Shown one piece after another: positions 46,109 to 54,508 of a DNA stretch of 64,000 nucleotides; position 1 is the first letter of the stretch; every line of letters starts with the position of its first letter. Source of the DNA: Pseudomonas sp. H1h (lineage in GTDB: Bacteria > Pseudomonadota > Gammaproteobacteria > Pseudomonadales > Pseudomonadaceae); assembly GCF_000633255.1 (NCBI RefSeq), contig NZ_AYMJ01000006.1, forward strand, positions 62,001 to 126,000, in the 5' to 3' direction. The position numbers and the translations under genes are program-made. A model generated the notes under the pieces. That model was not told where the DNA came from, made no database searches, and saw nothing but the letters and a program-made list of their open reading frames with translations.

Positions 46109-47413
46109 ATGTCCGGACTGCACCCCAAACCACAGGAAAGACCCAAGCCGGTTATCGCCCGTTTCGATGATCTGTTCACCCCAACCGGCATCCACTTCAG
46201 CGCCGACAACCCGCATCTGGTGCTGCACATCGCCGACGCCCACAGCGATGTCGAACCGGCCACCGCCGTGCCGGGCAAAGCGCTCAAAGGCAAACCGCAA
46301 TTACGCTTCGAAGGCGGCGAACACACGGCCATTGGCGACAACACACTGCTGCGCTTCGTCGAAAACGCCGAACCGATCCGCGCGCAAAATGTGCAATTGC
46401 ACTTGCCTAACGGCCTCGCCCTGACTTACGGCCAAGTCGTGGCGCTGGCCGGAGATTTCTACGCCGTGGTCGACCGGCCGATCAACGAAGGTGCGACCCC
46501 GGCCGATCGCCTGAACCGCTTCAACGCTGCATTCGATTCCCTCGCGGTGCTGCCGGCCTCCCGCGCCGAGGCGCCGCAGATCCTCGCGGTCATGCAAAAA
46601 GAGATCGACGCGGTTAAACAGGCGATCAAGGATGGCAAACAACCGCACGAAGCCTACGACGCACTAGGAGATACGTTGTCCGAAGAGTGGAACAAACTCA
46701 CCGGCGGCGGCAGTTTCGTCTCCGCGCTGTTCCCCCTTGGGCGTTACCTGAAACTGGCGGCGAACAACGCCGATCACTTCGGCGAATGGGCAAAACTGGC
46801 TTACATCGCCGGCCATACCGCTGCATTGCAGACCGCCGTCGCGGCCCGCGCCAATCACGATGAACAACAACTGGAACGGGCCTACGCAATGAACGCGTTC
46901 GCCGACCACTTCCTCACCGACCTGTTCTCCTCCGGCCACCTGCGCGTGCCACGCAAAGAGATGGCCGCGGTGGTGACCCCGAGCGATCTCGGCTCGCTGG
47001 TGACCCGTTTCATGCACGACGAAGACAGCAAATTCGGCCTCAAGGTGCGCAATGCTCATGGCGATCAATGGCGCGCCTATGGTGACAAACGCTACTTCGA
47101 GGCCAGTGATGCGGACAACCGCACCCAGGTCAATCTGGCGGTGCAGGCCTCGGCGGATGAGATCTTCGCCGCCTACCTCAGCGGCAACGTGCCCGCGCCT
47201 TCGGCGTTCGCCGCGCTGCAACGGCTGCCGGACCTGACGGCGGTACTGAATCTTTCCGGCAACTTCTCGCCGCTGTTCCGCGTCGAGGGCGGCAAGGTGC
47301 TGCGGCGCAAAGACGTGAACAACCTCAACGATACCGCCACCATCGACGACTGGTGGGGCTGGAGCACGTACCTGCTGCTCAAGGACTACCACCCGACCGG
47401 TAACGTCAATTAA
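46109..47413 (+). CDS. Zinc-dependent phospholipase C/P1-nuclease-like protein, SOS-boxed
   Basis: A 434-residue protein of unknown function. Its central helical part carries His267-x3-Asp271-x5-His277 (ADHFLTDLFSSGH), the spacing of zinc ligands His118-Asp122-His128 in Bacillus cereus phospholipase C. Other likely ligands are Asp116 (LAGDFYAV), His223 (ADHFGEW) and His236 (IAGHTAAL). It is longer than classic PLC and has no signal peptide or membrane helix, so it seems cytoplasmic or released by lysis. GGAG precedes the ATG. A LexA box lies 40 bases upstream and a small gene follows by 11 bases. Substrate could be phospholipid or nucleic acid; the family link is by motif only. Confidence 0.75.
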   Translation: MSGLHPKPQERPKPVIARFDDLFTPTGIHFSADNPHLVLHIADAHSDVEPATAVPGKALKGKPQLRFEGGEHTAIGDNTLLRFVENAEPIRAQNVQLHLPNGLALTYGQVVALAGDFYAVVDRPINEGATPADRLNRFNAAFDSLAVLPASRAEAPQILAVMQKEIDAVKQAIKDGKQPHEAYDALGDTLSEEWNKLTGGGSFVSALFPLGRYLKLAANNADHFGEWAKLAYIAGHTAALQTAVAARANHDEQQLERAYAMNAFADHFLTDLFSSGHLRVPRKEMAAVVTPSDLGSLVTRFMHDEDSKFGLKVRNAHGDQWRAYGDKRYFEASDADNRTQVNLAVQASADEIFAAYLSGNVPAPSAFAALQRLPDLTAVLNLSGNFSPLFRVEGGKVLRRKDVNNLNDTATIDDWWGWSTYLLLKDYHPTGNVN

Positions 47414-47424
47414 GGAGAATCACC

Positions 47425-47613
47425 ATGACGATCAAATTGAAACTGGAACTGGCGTCGGGCCAGTCGCTGCAAGGTGCACCGCTGGAGTTGCTGGCCGACG
47501 GCAAGCCGATTGCGCGAGGGGTTGTGGATAAATCGGGAGAAGTGGCGTTTGCTGCCAAGCCTGGTAACGCGAAACTGGCAGTGAGGGTGGATCGTTCGAT
47601 ATTGCCGCGCTGA
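47425..47613 (+). CDS. Small conserved-looking protein paired with the PLC-like gene
   Basis: A 62-residue protein with ribosome site AAGGAG ahead of its ATG, 11 bases after the PLC-like stop. It alternates hydrophobic and polar residues (KLKLELASGQSLQGAPLELLADG; AKLAVRVDRSIL) and looks like a single small beta-sandwich, like a carboxypeptidase-regulatory or Ig-like module. No function is recognised. Position suggests a partner or an inhibitor of the enzyme. Confidence 0.7.
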   Translation: MTIKLKLELASGQSLQGAPLELLADGKPIARGVVDKSGEVAFAAKPGNAKLAVRVDRSILPR

Positions 47614-47624
47614 ACTCACCGGCC

Positions 47625-47693
47625 CCTTCGCGAGCAAGCCCGCTCCCACACTTGAAATGCATTCCAAAGTGGGAGCGGGCTTGCTCGCGAAGG
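47625..47693. repeat. Compact REP doublet (REPIN)
   Basis: CCTTCGCGAGCAAGCCCGCT and its inverted copy around GAAATGCATTCC. It lies between the convergent small gene and the GntR regulator. Confidence 0.9.
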
Positions 47694-47730
47694 CGGTATA
47701 TCAATCAACACATGAATTAAATCTGCAAAC

Positions 47731-48480
47731 TCAACCCCGCTGCGCCTGTGCCTCTTCATGCGCCTGACGTAACCGTTCACGGCTATTGGTCAGGTGCAGA
47801 CGCATCGCCGCCCGCGCCGCATCGGAATCCTGGCGGGCAATTGCTTCGTAGATTTCCTCGTGCTCACGGCTCAGGCGGTTCATGTAGCGCTGCTGATCAT
47901 CATGGGCCAGCCGCGCCGAATTCAGCCGCGTACGCGGAATGATGCTGGTGCCCAGGTGAGTCATGATGTCAGTGAAGTAACGGTTGCCGGTGGACAGGGC
48001 GATTTCCAGGTGAAAGGCGAAGTCCGACGCCACCGCATCACTGGCGTGGGCCACGCTGTCGTTCAGCGCATCGAGGGCCGCGCGCATGGTCGCCAGTTGC
48101 TCGGGGCTGCGACGTTGCGCGGCGAGGCCGGCGGACTCCACTTCCAGGCTGATGCGCAATTCCAGAATCGCCAGCACGTCGCGCAGGGTGACCACCGTGG
48201 CCGGGTCGATGCGAAAGCCGCTGGGGCTTGGCGTATCCAGCACAAACGTGCCGATACCATGACGGGTTTCCACCTGGCCTGCGGCCTGCAAACGGGAAAT
48301 TGCCTCGCGCACCACGGTGCGGCTGACACCATGCTCCTGCATGATCGCCGACTCAGTGGGCAGCTTGTCGCCACGCTTGAGCAGACCGTCGCGGATCTGC
48401 TCGGTCAGCACCGTCACCAGCTCCTGAGCCAGGCTGCGGCGCTTGCGCGGGAGGCGCGGGGTGTCGATCGGGTTTTCCAT
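47731..48480 (-). CDS. GntR-family regulator, FadR (FCD) subfamily
   Basis: Regulator of 249 residues from the ATG at 48480. It has an N-terminal winged helix (about 15-80, RGDKLPTESAIMQEHGVSRTVVREAISRLQAAGQV) and a C-terminal FCD ligand domain with the metal-binding Asp/His pattern typical for sugar-acid sensors. The likely target is the kdgD-garD operon 1.9 kb away, since the decamer GTTGTACGAT occurs at both promoters. The PLC-like pair is inserted between regulator and operon. Upstream in-frame codons to 48546 overlap the half-site and are not counted. Confidence 0.88.
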   Translation of the reverse strand: MENPIDTPRLPRKRRSLAQELVTVLTEQIRDGLLKRGDKLPTESAIMQEHGVSRTVVREAISRLQAAGQVETRHGIGTFVLDTPSPSGFRIDPATVVTLRDVLAILELRISLEVESAGLAAQRRSPEQLATMRAALDALNDSVAHASDAVASDFAFHLEIALSTGNRYFTDIMTHLGTSIIPRTRLNSARLAHDDQQRYMNRLSREHEEIYEAIARQDSDAARAAMRLHLTNSRERLRQAHEEAQAQRG

Positions 48481-48533
48481 GGTCAACGTCTGGTCTCGAA
48501 AATTCGGCTTGGTTCGCATCATAGCGCAGGCGG

Positions 48534-48543
48534 GTTGTACGAT
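48534..48543. promoter_or_regulatory. Half operator upstream of the GntR gene
   Basis: GTTGTACGAT is identical to ten bases of the kdgD operator (read on its opposite strand). It lies 54-63 bases before the regulator start. The second arm is not preserved, so it may be a weaker autoregulatory site. Confidence 0.45.
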
Positions 48544-48571
48544 CACTGTCGAGTCACAACAGCGCTCCTTG

Positions 48572-48659
48572 CAGGAGTGAGCCTGCTCGCGATTGCGGTT
48601 TCACATTCAACAAAGATGTCGACTGTTGCGCCGTTATCGCGAGCAGGCTCACTCCTACA
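48572..48659. repeat. REP doublet between the GntR and ABC genes
   Basis: Inverted units of the AGGAGTGAGCCTGCTCGCGA subtype with a roughly 40-base spacer, the same subtype as at 37.24 kb. Confidence 0.9.
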
Positions 48660-48674
48660 GAGGCATGGTGGTGA

Positions 48675-50402
48675 TCAGGCGGTCACGGCCTGTTCGACCA
48701 GATGCCCGCTGTCGATCCGCACATGCCGCGGATGGAAACGTTTGAGGCTACTGCGATGGCCGACGCTGACGATGCTCAACCCTGGCAACTGATCGATCAG
48801 CGCCTGATACAACGTTGCCTCGTCTTCTTCATCCATCGCCGATGTCGCTTCGTCCATGTACAGCCATTGCGGTGCGTAGAGCAGCGCGCGGGCAAAGGCC
48901 AGGCGTTGCTGCTCACCCGGCGACAGCATGCGCTGCCAGTGATTGGCTTCATCCAGACGCGCGACCAGGTGCGGCAGACGGCAGGTTTCCAGAACCTCGA
49001 CGTAACGCTGCGGCGCGTAAGTGTCGCCCGGTTGTGGATAACTCAACGCCTCGCGCAGGGTGCCGATCGGCAGGTACGGTTTCTGCGGCAGGAACAGATA
49101 CCGCGCCGCCGGCAAGCGGATGTTGCCGTGGCCCGCGGGCCACAAATGCCCCATCGCCCGCAGCAGAGTGGACTTGCCGCTGCCGGATCGGCCGCTGAGC
49201 ATCACCCGGTCGCCTGGCTCCACTGTCATGTCGGCATTGGTCAGCAGGTGACGACCGTCGGCCAGGTCCAGGCCAAGGTTGTGCACTTTCAGCGCGCTGC
49301 CCTGATTCTGCACATCGATGGCCGGGCTGCGGTCTTCGTTGTCGGTCATGGCCTGACGGAAACTCAGCAGACGATCACAGGTAGCGCGCCAGGAGGCGAG
49401 GTTCTGGTACGCACTGATGAACCAGCTGAAGCTCTCCTGGACATTGCCGAATGCCGAGCTGATTTGCATCAGCTCACCGAGTTCGATCTTGCCGGCGAGG
49501 TAACGCGGCGAGGCCACGATGAACGGGAAGATGATGGCTGCCTGGCTGTAACCGGCGGTGAAGAATGTCAAACGCTTGGACACTTTCATGATGTCCCAGA
49601 AGTTATGCCAGACATTGCCGAAACGACCGCTCAAACGACGATTTTCGTTCGGTTCGCCGTTATACAACGCGATGCTCTCGGCATTTTCGCGAATCCGCAC
49701 CATGGAAAAACGCAGGTCGGCTTCAAAGCGTTGTTGTTGGTTGTTCAGGCCGATCAAGCGACGACCGATCAAGTGCGTCAGCCAGCTGCCCACCACCGCA
49801 TAGACCAGCACGCACCAGAACATGTAGCCGGGAATGGTGATGCCATAGACTTCGATACTGCCCGACACACCCCACAGAATGATCGAGAACGACACCAGGC
49901 TGACGATATTGCGCAGCAGGCCGATCCCCAGCTCAAGGGTATTGGAGGTGAAATTGTTGAGGTCTTCGGAAATCCGCTGATCCGGGTTATCGGTATAACC
50001 GCCCTGCTCCAGCTGGTAGTAGTTCTTGTCCGCTAGCCAACGGGAGAAATGCTTTTCGGTCAGCCAGGCCCGCCAGCGAATCGTCAGCATCTGGGTCAGA
50101 TAAAGCCGGTACACGGCACCGACAATCGCCACCGCTGCAATTGCGCAGAAATACAGAATCAGCTGCCAGAAAGCCGCTTCATCTTTCTTCTGCAGCGCGT
50201 TGTAGAAATCCTTGTACCAGGTGTTGAACCACACCGAGATCCCCACGCTGAGCAACGACAGCGCGATCACTGCAATCAGCAATGTCCAGGCCTTGCCCTT
50301 CTCTTCGCTGCGCCAGTAGGGCGTGATGATCCCCCACACCTTGCGAAAAAACTGCCCGCGCACAGCATCGTTGACCGCGGAATATTCAGCGTTCTGATTC
50401 AT
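48675..50402 (-). CDS. SbmA/BacA-like ABC exporter (YddA type)
   Basis: Fused permease-ATPase of 575 residues from the ATG at 50402. The N-terminal SbmA/BacA-like membrane domain (about 1-330, six helices; YYQLEQGGYTDNPDQRISEDLNNF) is followed by an ABC domain with Walker [13 protein letters not shown], signature LSPGEQQRLAFARALL and Walker B WLYMDEATSAMDEEDE. Relatives include E. coli YddA, peroxisomal fatty acyl transporters and mycobacterial Rv1819c, a vitamin B12/peptide importer. Substrate and direction are unknown. Confidence 0.9.
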   Translation of the reverse strand: MNQNAEYSAVNDAVRGQFFRKVWGIITPYWRSEEKGKAWTLLIAVIALSLLSVGISVWFNTWYKDFYNALQKKDEAAFWQLILYFCAIAAVAIVGAVYRLYLTQMLTIRWRAWLTEKHFSRWLADKNYYQLEQGGYTDNPDQRISEDLNNFTSNTLELGIGLLRNIVSLVSFSIILWGVSGSIEVYGITIPGYMFWCVLVYAVVGSWLTHLIGRRLIGLNNQQQRFEADLRFSMVRIRENAESIALYNGEPNENRRLSGRFGNVWHNFWDIMKVSKRLTFFTAGYSQAAIIFPFIVASPRYLAGKIELGELMQISSAFGNVQESFSWFISAYQNLASWRATCDRLLSFRQAMTDNEDRSPAIDVQNQGSALKVHNLGLDLADGRHLLTNADMTVEPGDRVMLSGRSGSGKSTLLRAMGHLWPAGHGNIRLPAARYLFLPQKPYLPIGTLREALSYPQPGDTYAPQRYVEVLETCRLPHLVARLDEANHWQRMLSPGEQQRLAFARALLYAPQWLYMDEATSAMDEEDEATLYQALIDQLPGLSIVSVGHRSSLKRFHPRHVRIDSGHLVEQAVTA

Positions 50403-50498
50403 GGAAAAGGCTCGATAAAGAAAAGAACAGACACGCACCGATCATAGTTGATCGGTGCGTTTTATCGCGAGGGCTGGCGATGGCCGTTCAGCGCAGGT

Positions 50499-51059
50499 TC
50501 AGCGACGAACCGGGCGCTTCTGCAGTTTGCGCTGCAGGGTGCGGCGGTGCATGCCCAGGGCGCGGGCAGTGGCGGAGATGTTGCCTTCATGCTCCGTGAG
50601 CACGCGCTGGATGTGCTCCCATTGCAGGCGATCGACCGACATCGGGTTTTCCGGCACCAGACTGTCGAGGTCGGCGTGTTCGGAGAGCAGCGCAGCCAGT
50701 ACGTCGTCGGCGTCAGCCGGTTTGCACAGGTAGTTGCAGGCGCCGCGCTTGATCGCTTCGACCGCCGTGGCAATGCTCGAATAGCCGGTGAGGATCACCA
50801 CGCGCATTTCCGGGTCCAGCTCCAGCAGCTTGGGCAGCAGCACCAGGCCGGAGTCGCCGTCCATTTTCAGGTCCAGCGCGGCGTAATCAGGCAGATCGGC
50901 CTGGGCGATGGTCAGGCCTTCTTCGGCCGAACCTGCGGTGCTGACGCGAAAGCCACGGCGGGCCATGGCACGGGCCATCACTCGGGTGAAGGTCGCGTCG
51001 TCGTCGACCAGCAGCAAATGCGGCAGTTCTTCGCCTTCGACTTGGATTTCGTCACTCAT
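50499..51059 (-). CDS. roxR: RoxR, RegA/PrrA/ActR-type redox response regulator
   Basis: Response regulator of 186 residues: receiver domain with phospho-acceptor Asp63 (ALDLKMDGDSG), then a Pro linker and a Fis-type HTH (GNISATARALGMHRRTLQRKLQKR). In P. putida and P. aeruginosa RoxSR controls terminal oxidases and cyanide or respiratory responses. The ATG at 51059 overlaps the roxS stop by eight bases. Confidence 0.94.
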   Translation of the reverse strand: MSDEIQVEGEELPHLLLVDDDATFTRVMARAMARRGFRVSTAGSAEEGLTIAQADLPDYAALDLKMDGDSGLVLLPKLLELDPEMRVVILTGYSSIATAVEAIKRGACNYLCKPADADDVLAALLSEHADLDSLVPENPMSVDRLQWEHIQRVLTEHEGNISATARALGMHRRTLQRKLQKRPVRR

Positions 51060-52314
51060 GTTGGTCTCCTCGGGCGCCGTGAGGCAGGCGCAGCTCGGTG
51101 AGCGTGCCGCCTTCCTCATGACTATAGAGTTTCACTGAGCCGCCAGCACGTGTCACGCTGGCCTTGCTCAAAAACAGGCCCAGGCCGAAACCTTTGCCCT
51201 TGGTGGTAAAAAATGGTTTGCCGATCTGTTCGGCGATGGCCAGCGGCACACCGGCGCCGTGGTCACGAATACTGATGGTGAGGTTTTCCGCATCCCAGTC
51301 CAGCGTCACCTGGAGATTTTCCGGGCAGGCATCGGCAGCATTGTTCAATAGATTGAGCAACGCCTGGGTCAGATCCGGCGGCGGCGCCATGCGCGGCACG
51401 CTGCCCTGGCCGAGACGGTGGAAGCGGTAACTGGCTTCCGGACGCATCAGGTGCCAGCGGTTCAGCGCCTCGTCGAGCCATTGGGTGACATCCTGCATTT
51501 CTACTGCCAGACGTCGGTTGGCCTCGGCGGCGCGCACCAGTTGTTGCAGGGTTTCCTTGCACAGCTTGACCTGATCCTGCAGCACCTTCAGATCGTCCTG
51601 CAGCATCGGGTCGGGATGGTCCTGCTGCATCTCCTTGAGCAACACGCTCATGGTCGCCAGCGGTGTGCCCAGTTCGTGCGCGGCGCCGGCCGCCTGAGTG
51701 GCGACCGCGAGCAGCTGCTGATCGCGCAGGCCTTCTTCACGGCGAATGGCCCGCAACTCTTCCTGGCGGCGCAGCTCTTCGGCCATGCGTGCGGCGAAGA
51801 AGGTGATGACCGCTGCCGCGAGGGCGAAACTCAGCCACATGCCGTACACCTGCAGGTTCTCACGGGCGATCGGCAGGGTTTCCAGCGGATAGAAACGCGT
51901 CAGCATCACCGTGTACAGCGCCAGCGCGATGCCGGACAGAACCACCGAATAACGCCATGGCAGCGTCACCGCCGCAATGGTCAGGGGTACCAGATAATAG
52001 GAAACGAACGGATTGGTCGAGCCGCCGGAGAAATACAGCAGCGCACTGTGGATCACCAGATCGCAGGCCAGCTGCAGCGCATATTCAAGCTCGGTCACCG
52101 GCCACGAAGTACGCAGGCGCACGGCGGTGAATACGCACAGCAGCGTCGAGCAGCCGAGGGTCATTGCCAGTTGCACCCACGGCAACGGCAGCAGTTGCAG
52201 CCAGTAGGCCAGGCCCACGGAGCCCGCTTGCGCGGCCAGCACCAGAGTGCGGATAAAGGTCAGCCGCCAGAGGTTCTGGCGAGTGGCGGAAGTCAGTTGT
52301 ACGGGGGCGAGCAT
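51052..52314 (-). CDS. roxS: RoxS, RegB/PrrB-type sensor histidine kinase
   Basis: Membrane sensor kinase of 420 residues from the ATG at 52314. Six transmembrane helices include the quinone-associated GGSTNPF loop known from RegB. The H-box is AAGAAHELGTPLATM, and the ATPase N/G boxes are LLNLLNNAADACPE, RDHGAGVP and KGKGFGLGLFLSKASV. RegB-type kinases sense the redox state of the quinone pool. The upstream open frame runs through a REP element and is not part of the gene. Confidence 0.93.
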   Translation of the reverse strand: MLAPVQLTSATRQNLWRLTFIRTLVLAAQAGSVGLAYWLQLLPLPWVQLAMTLGCSTLLCVFTAVRLRTSWPVTELEYALQLACDLVIHSALLYFSGGSTNPFVSYYLVPLTIAAVTLPWRYSVVLSGIALALYTVMLTRFYPLETLPIARENLQVYGMWLSFALAAAVITFFAARMAEELRRQEELRAIRREEGLRDQQLLAVATQAAGAAHELGTPLATMSVLLKEMQQDHPDPMLQDDLKVLQDQVKLCKETLQQLVRAAEANRRLAVEMQDVTQWLDEALNRWHLMRPEASYRFHRLGQGSVPRMAPPPDLTQALLNLLNNAADACPENLQVTLDWDAENLTISIRDHGAGVPLAIAEQIGKPFFTTKGKGFGLGLFLSKASVTRAGGSVKLYSHEEGGTLTELRLPHGARGDQHE

Positions 52315-52434
52315 GAGCTCTCCTGATGAGCGCTCCAGGCGGATCGCACGGAGTATAACCAAGCCACGGCCTTGAGAGGCGAAAGTGCGGCAAACGACCA
52401 CATGGCGAAAAGAGTTCCGGCAGCTATAAGGGCG

Positions 52435-52501
52435 CCTTCGCGAGCAGGCTCGCTCCCACCTTTGAAATGCTTTCCCCTGTTGGAGTGAGCCTGCTCGCGA
52501 A
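52435..52501. repeat. Compact REP doublet (REPIN)
   Basis: Inverted REP units around the spacer TTTGAAATGCTTTCCCCTGT, which is nearly the same as the spacer of the element at 53.43 kb. It lies between the divergent roxS and SIMPL genes. Confidence 0.9.
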
Positions 52502-52627
52502 TGGCTGCGCAGCAGCTCCGGCGATCTGTATAGAAGTTGTAACTGGGCGAACCGGATCACAGAAGCTAGAGTCTGATGGTTTCACGCAGGGACGAATCAA
52601 CACCTGCGCATTATTCAAGGAGCCTTC

Positions 52628-53347
52628 ATGCACACCTTTCGCCGCAGCGCCGCCCTTCTCGCCCTGACCGTCGGCAGTGTCGCCAGCCTTCCGGCCCTGG
52701 CCGCCGATGAGCTGCACTACAACCAGATTTCCCTGCGTGCCGAAGTCAGCCAGGAAGTGGCCCGCGACCTGATGATCGTGACGCTCTACACCGAAGAGCA
52801 GAACACCGACCCGGCCAAACTCGCCGCCGACGTCAGCACCACCATGAACAAGGCACTGGCCCAGGCCAAGCAAGTCAAGGACATCACCCTGCGCCAGGGC
52901 AGCCGCAACAGCTACCCGATCTACGACACCAAGGGCCAGAAGATCACCGGCTGGCGTGAGCGCGCCGAACTGCGCCTGGAAAGCGCCGACTTCGCCGCCC
53001 TGTCCAAACTCACCGGCGAACTGCTGACCGACCTGAAAATGGGCGGCATGGACTTCGCCATCGCCGAGCCGACCCGCAAGGCCAGCGAAGACAAACTGCT
53101 CAAAGAAGCCGTCAGCGCCTTCAAGGCCCGCGCCCAACTGGCTACCGATGCACTGGGCGGCAAAGGCTACAAAATCGTCAACCTGAACCTCAACAGCAAC
53201 GGTTATCCACAACCGTACATGCGCGCCCCGATGATGATGAAGGCTGCCGGCATGGCGGATTCGGCACCGGTCACGCCTGACGTTGAGGCGGGCACCAGCC
53301 AGGTCAGCCTGACCGCCGATGGCTCGATCGAAGTACTGATGCAGTGA
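52628..53347 (+). CDS. SIMPL-domain (DUF541) periplasmic protein
   Basis: A 239-residue exported protein. It has a signal peptide (MHTFRRSAALLALTVGSVASLPALA, cleaved about residue 25) and a SIMPL domain with the LRLESADFAALSKLTGEL and YKIVNLNLNSNGY segments. Related E. coli YggE lowers oxidative stress, but the mechanism is unclear. AAGGAG precedes the start, and a strong terminator follows. Confidence 0.9.
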   Translation: MHTFRRSAALLALTVGSVASLPALAADELHYNQISLRAEVSQEVARDLMIVTLYTEEQNTDPAKLAADVSTTMNKALAQAKQVKDITLRQGSRNSYPIYDTKGQKITGWRERAELRLESADFAALSKLTGELLTDLKMGGMDFAIAEPTRKASEDKLLKEAVSAFKARAQLATDALGGKGYKIVNLNLNSNGYPQPYMRAPMMMKAAGMADSAPVTPDVEAGTSQVSLTADGSIEVLMQ

Positions 53348-53368
53348 TTTGATGTGGACTGAATGAGA

Positions 53369-53402
53369 AACCGGCGATCAGTGAATGATCGCCGGTTTTT
53401 TT
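53369..53402 (+). terminator. Rho-independent terminator of the SIMPL gene
   Basis: AACCGGCGATCA and TGATCGCCGGTT form a perfect 12-bp stem with loop GTGAA, followed by seven T residues counted from the stem. It lies 21 bases past the stop. Confidence 0.92.
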
Positions 53403-53433
53403 GTGCCCGGATTTTGTACTGAATGATCTGCCG

Positions 53434-53502
53434 CCTTCGCGAGCAGGCCAGCTCCGACAGTTTGAAATGCATTCCCCTGTGGGAGCGAGCCTGCTCGCGA
53501 AG
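53434..53502. repeat. Compact REP doublet (REPIN)
   Basis: Inverted REP units around TTTGAAATGCATTCCCCTGT. The left unit carries two changes (GCCAGCTCCGAC). Confidence 0.88.
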
Positions 53503-53536
53503 AACGATGACGCGGTGCCCCCTGCGAAGCAGAGCA

Positions 53537-53725
53537 TCAATGGTTGTATTGATCACTCGAAATCACATCGACGGCGTGCTGCCAGGCCTCGCCTTCCGTC
53601 CCGAACCGCTGACCGTCCAATTTCGTTCCATTACGGTAAACCTGCCACCAGGAGTCGCTGGTCGCAGAGACATGCAGAACTTCGTAGCCACGTCGCTGTG
53701 CATCGCTCTTTTGTTCAGGAGTCAT
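53537..53725 (-). CDS. Small hypothetical protein
   Basis: A 62-residue protein with ribosome site AAGGA nine bases before the ATG at 53725. It is aromatic-rich (SWWQVYRNGTKLDG; EAWQHAVDVIS), with the N-terminal helix MTPEQKSDAQRRGYEVLH. I recognise no family beyond a general likeness to short DUF-type pseudomonad proteins. It stands alone between REP elements. Confidence 0.65.
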   Translation of the reverse strand: MTPEQKSDAQRRGYEVLHVSATSDSWWQVYRNGTKLDGQRFGTEGEAWQHAVDVISSDQYNH

Positions 53726-54508
53726 GAGTATGTGTCCTTATAAGGATTGGCGTTCCGTTAAAGCCAGGCGCCTGGCGCACATCATGCTCAGCGACAAGCC
53801 AGAAACATGCTCAATCAATCGGCGCGGTATATCTACTGTCAGACCTGACAGGTATAGGCGACAGCAATTCTTGCAGGCCAGCCCCCCACTGGAGGCGATT
53901 TTTTGTGGGACGGTTCTGGTGATTTGAAACGACTTTAAACAGGCCAGTGTTATTGGGTGACTTGGCGGGCATCTTCGCGAGCAACCCGCGCCCACAGTGG
54001 GATTGGGTGTGGTCTGTTAGAGATTGGTCGGCAGGCAGGCAGCCATCGCGAGCAGGCTCACTCCTACAAATGGATCGCATGCAGCCTGCAAGAGAATAGT
54101 CGGCTGTCAGGCTAGCTGGCTGGCTCCCACAGTTTTGATTTGTCTAAACCCATGCGACGCAGCCGCCCCATTCAACAGGATGAGCGCAAGCTCGGCTGCA
54201 GCTCTTGATCTTGATCCACGGGCGACGTCGGCAGGCTGAGCGGATCGATCCCGGAGCGAAGGGACCCCGAGCCCCAGCGAGCGGGCCGCACGCAGGAGCA
54301 AGCCTTTTTGGTTACTTTTTCGGCGTCTGGAAAAAGTGACCCGCCGTAAGGGCGCAACCCCACGCCGCCGTTACCGCAGCAACGGATATGTACACACAGC
54401 CCAGATATACCGAGATAGACACCCAAACAAGAAAAACGATATTTCCGAAGCCCCCCAAATCCCCGCTACCCTGAAAACACAACTACCGCCAATCTACCCG
54501 GGGACTCC
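53726..54508. other. Gene-poor 0.78 kb stretch with REP remnants and a Pseudomonas intergenic repeat
   Basis: I see no convincing gene here. Single, decayed REP units lie at 53973-53998 and 54045-54068. From about 54190 to 54360 the sequence (including TTTTTGGTTACTTTTTCGGC and AAAAAGTGACCCGCCGTAAG) resembles a stretch I recall from many intergenic sites in this genus. The last 100 bases are C/A-rich and lead to the first dpp-type gene, whose ribosome site is weak. Confidence 0.5.

Noticed and set aside
54107..54301. 64-codon minus-strand frame before the dpp genes
   Set aside because: It lies in a degenerate intergenic repeat and resembles the translated repeat rather than a protein.
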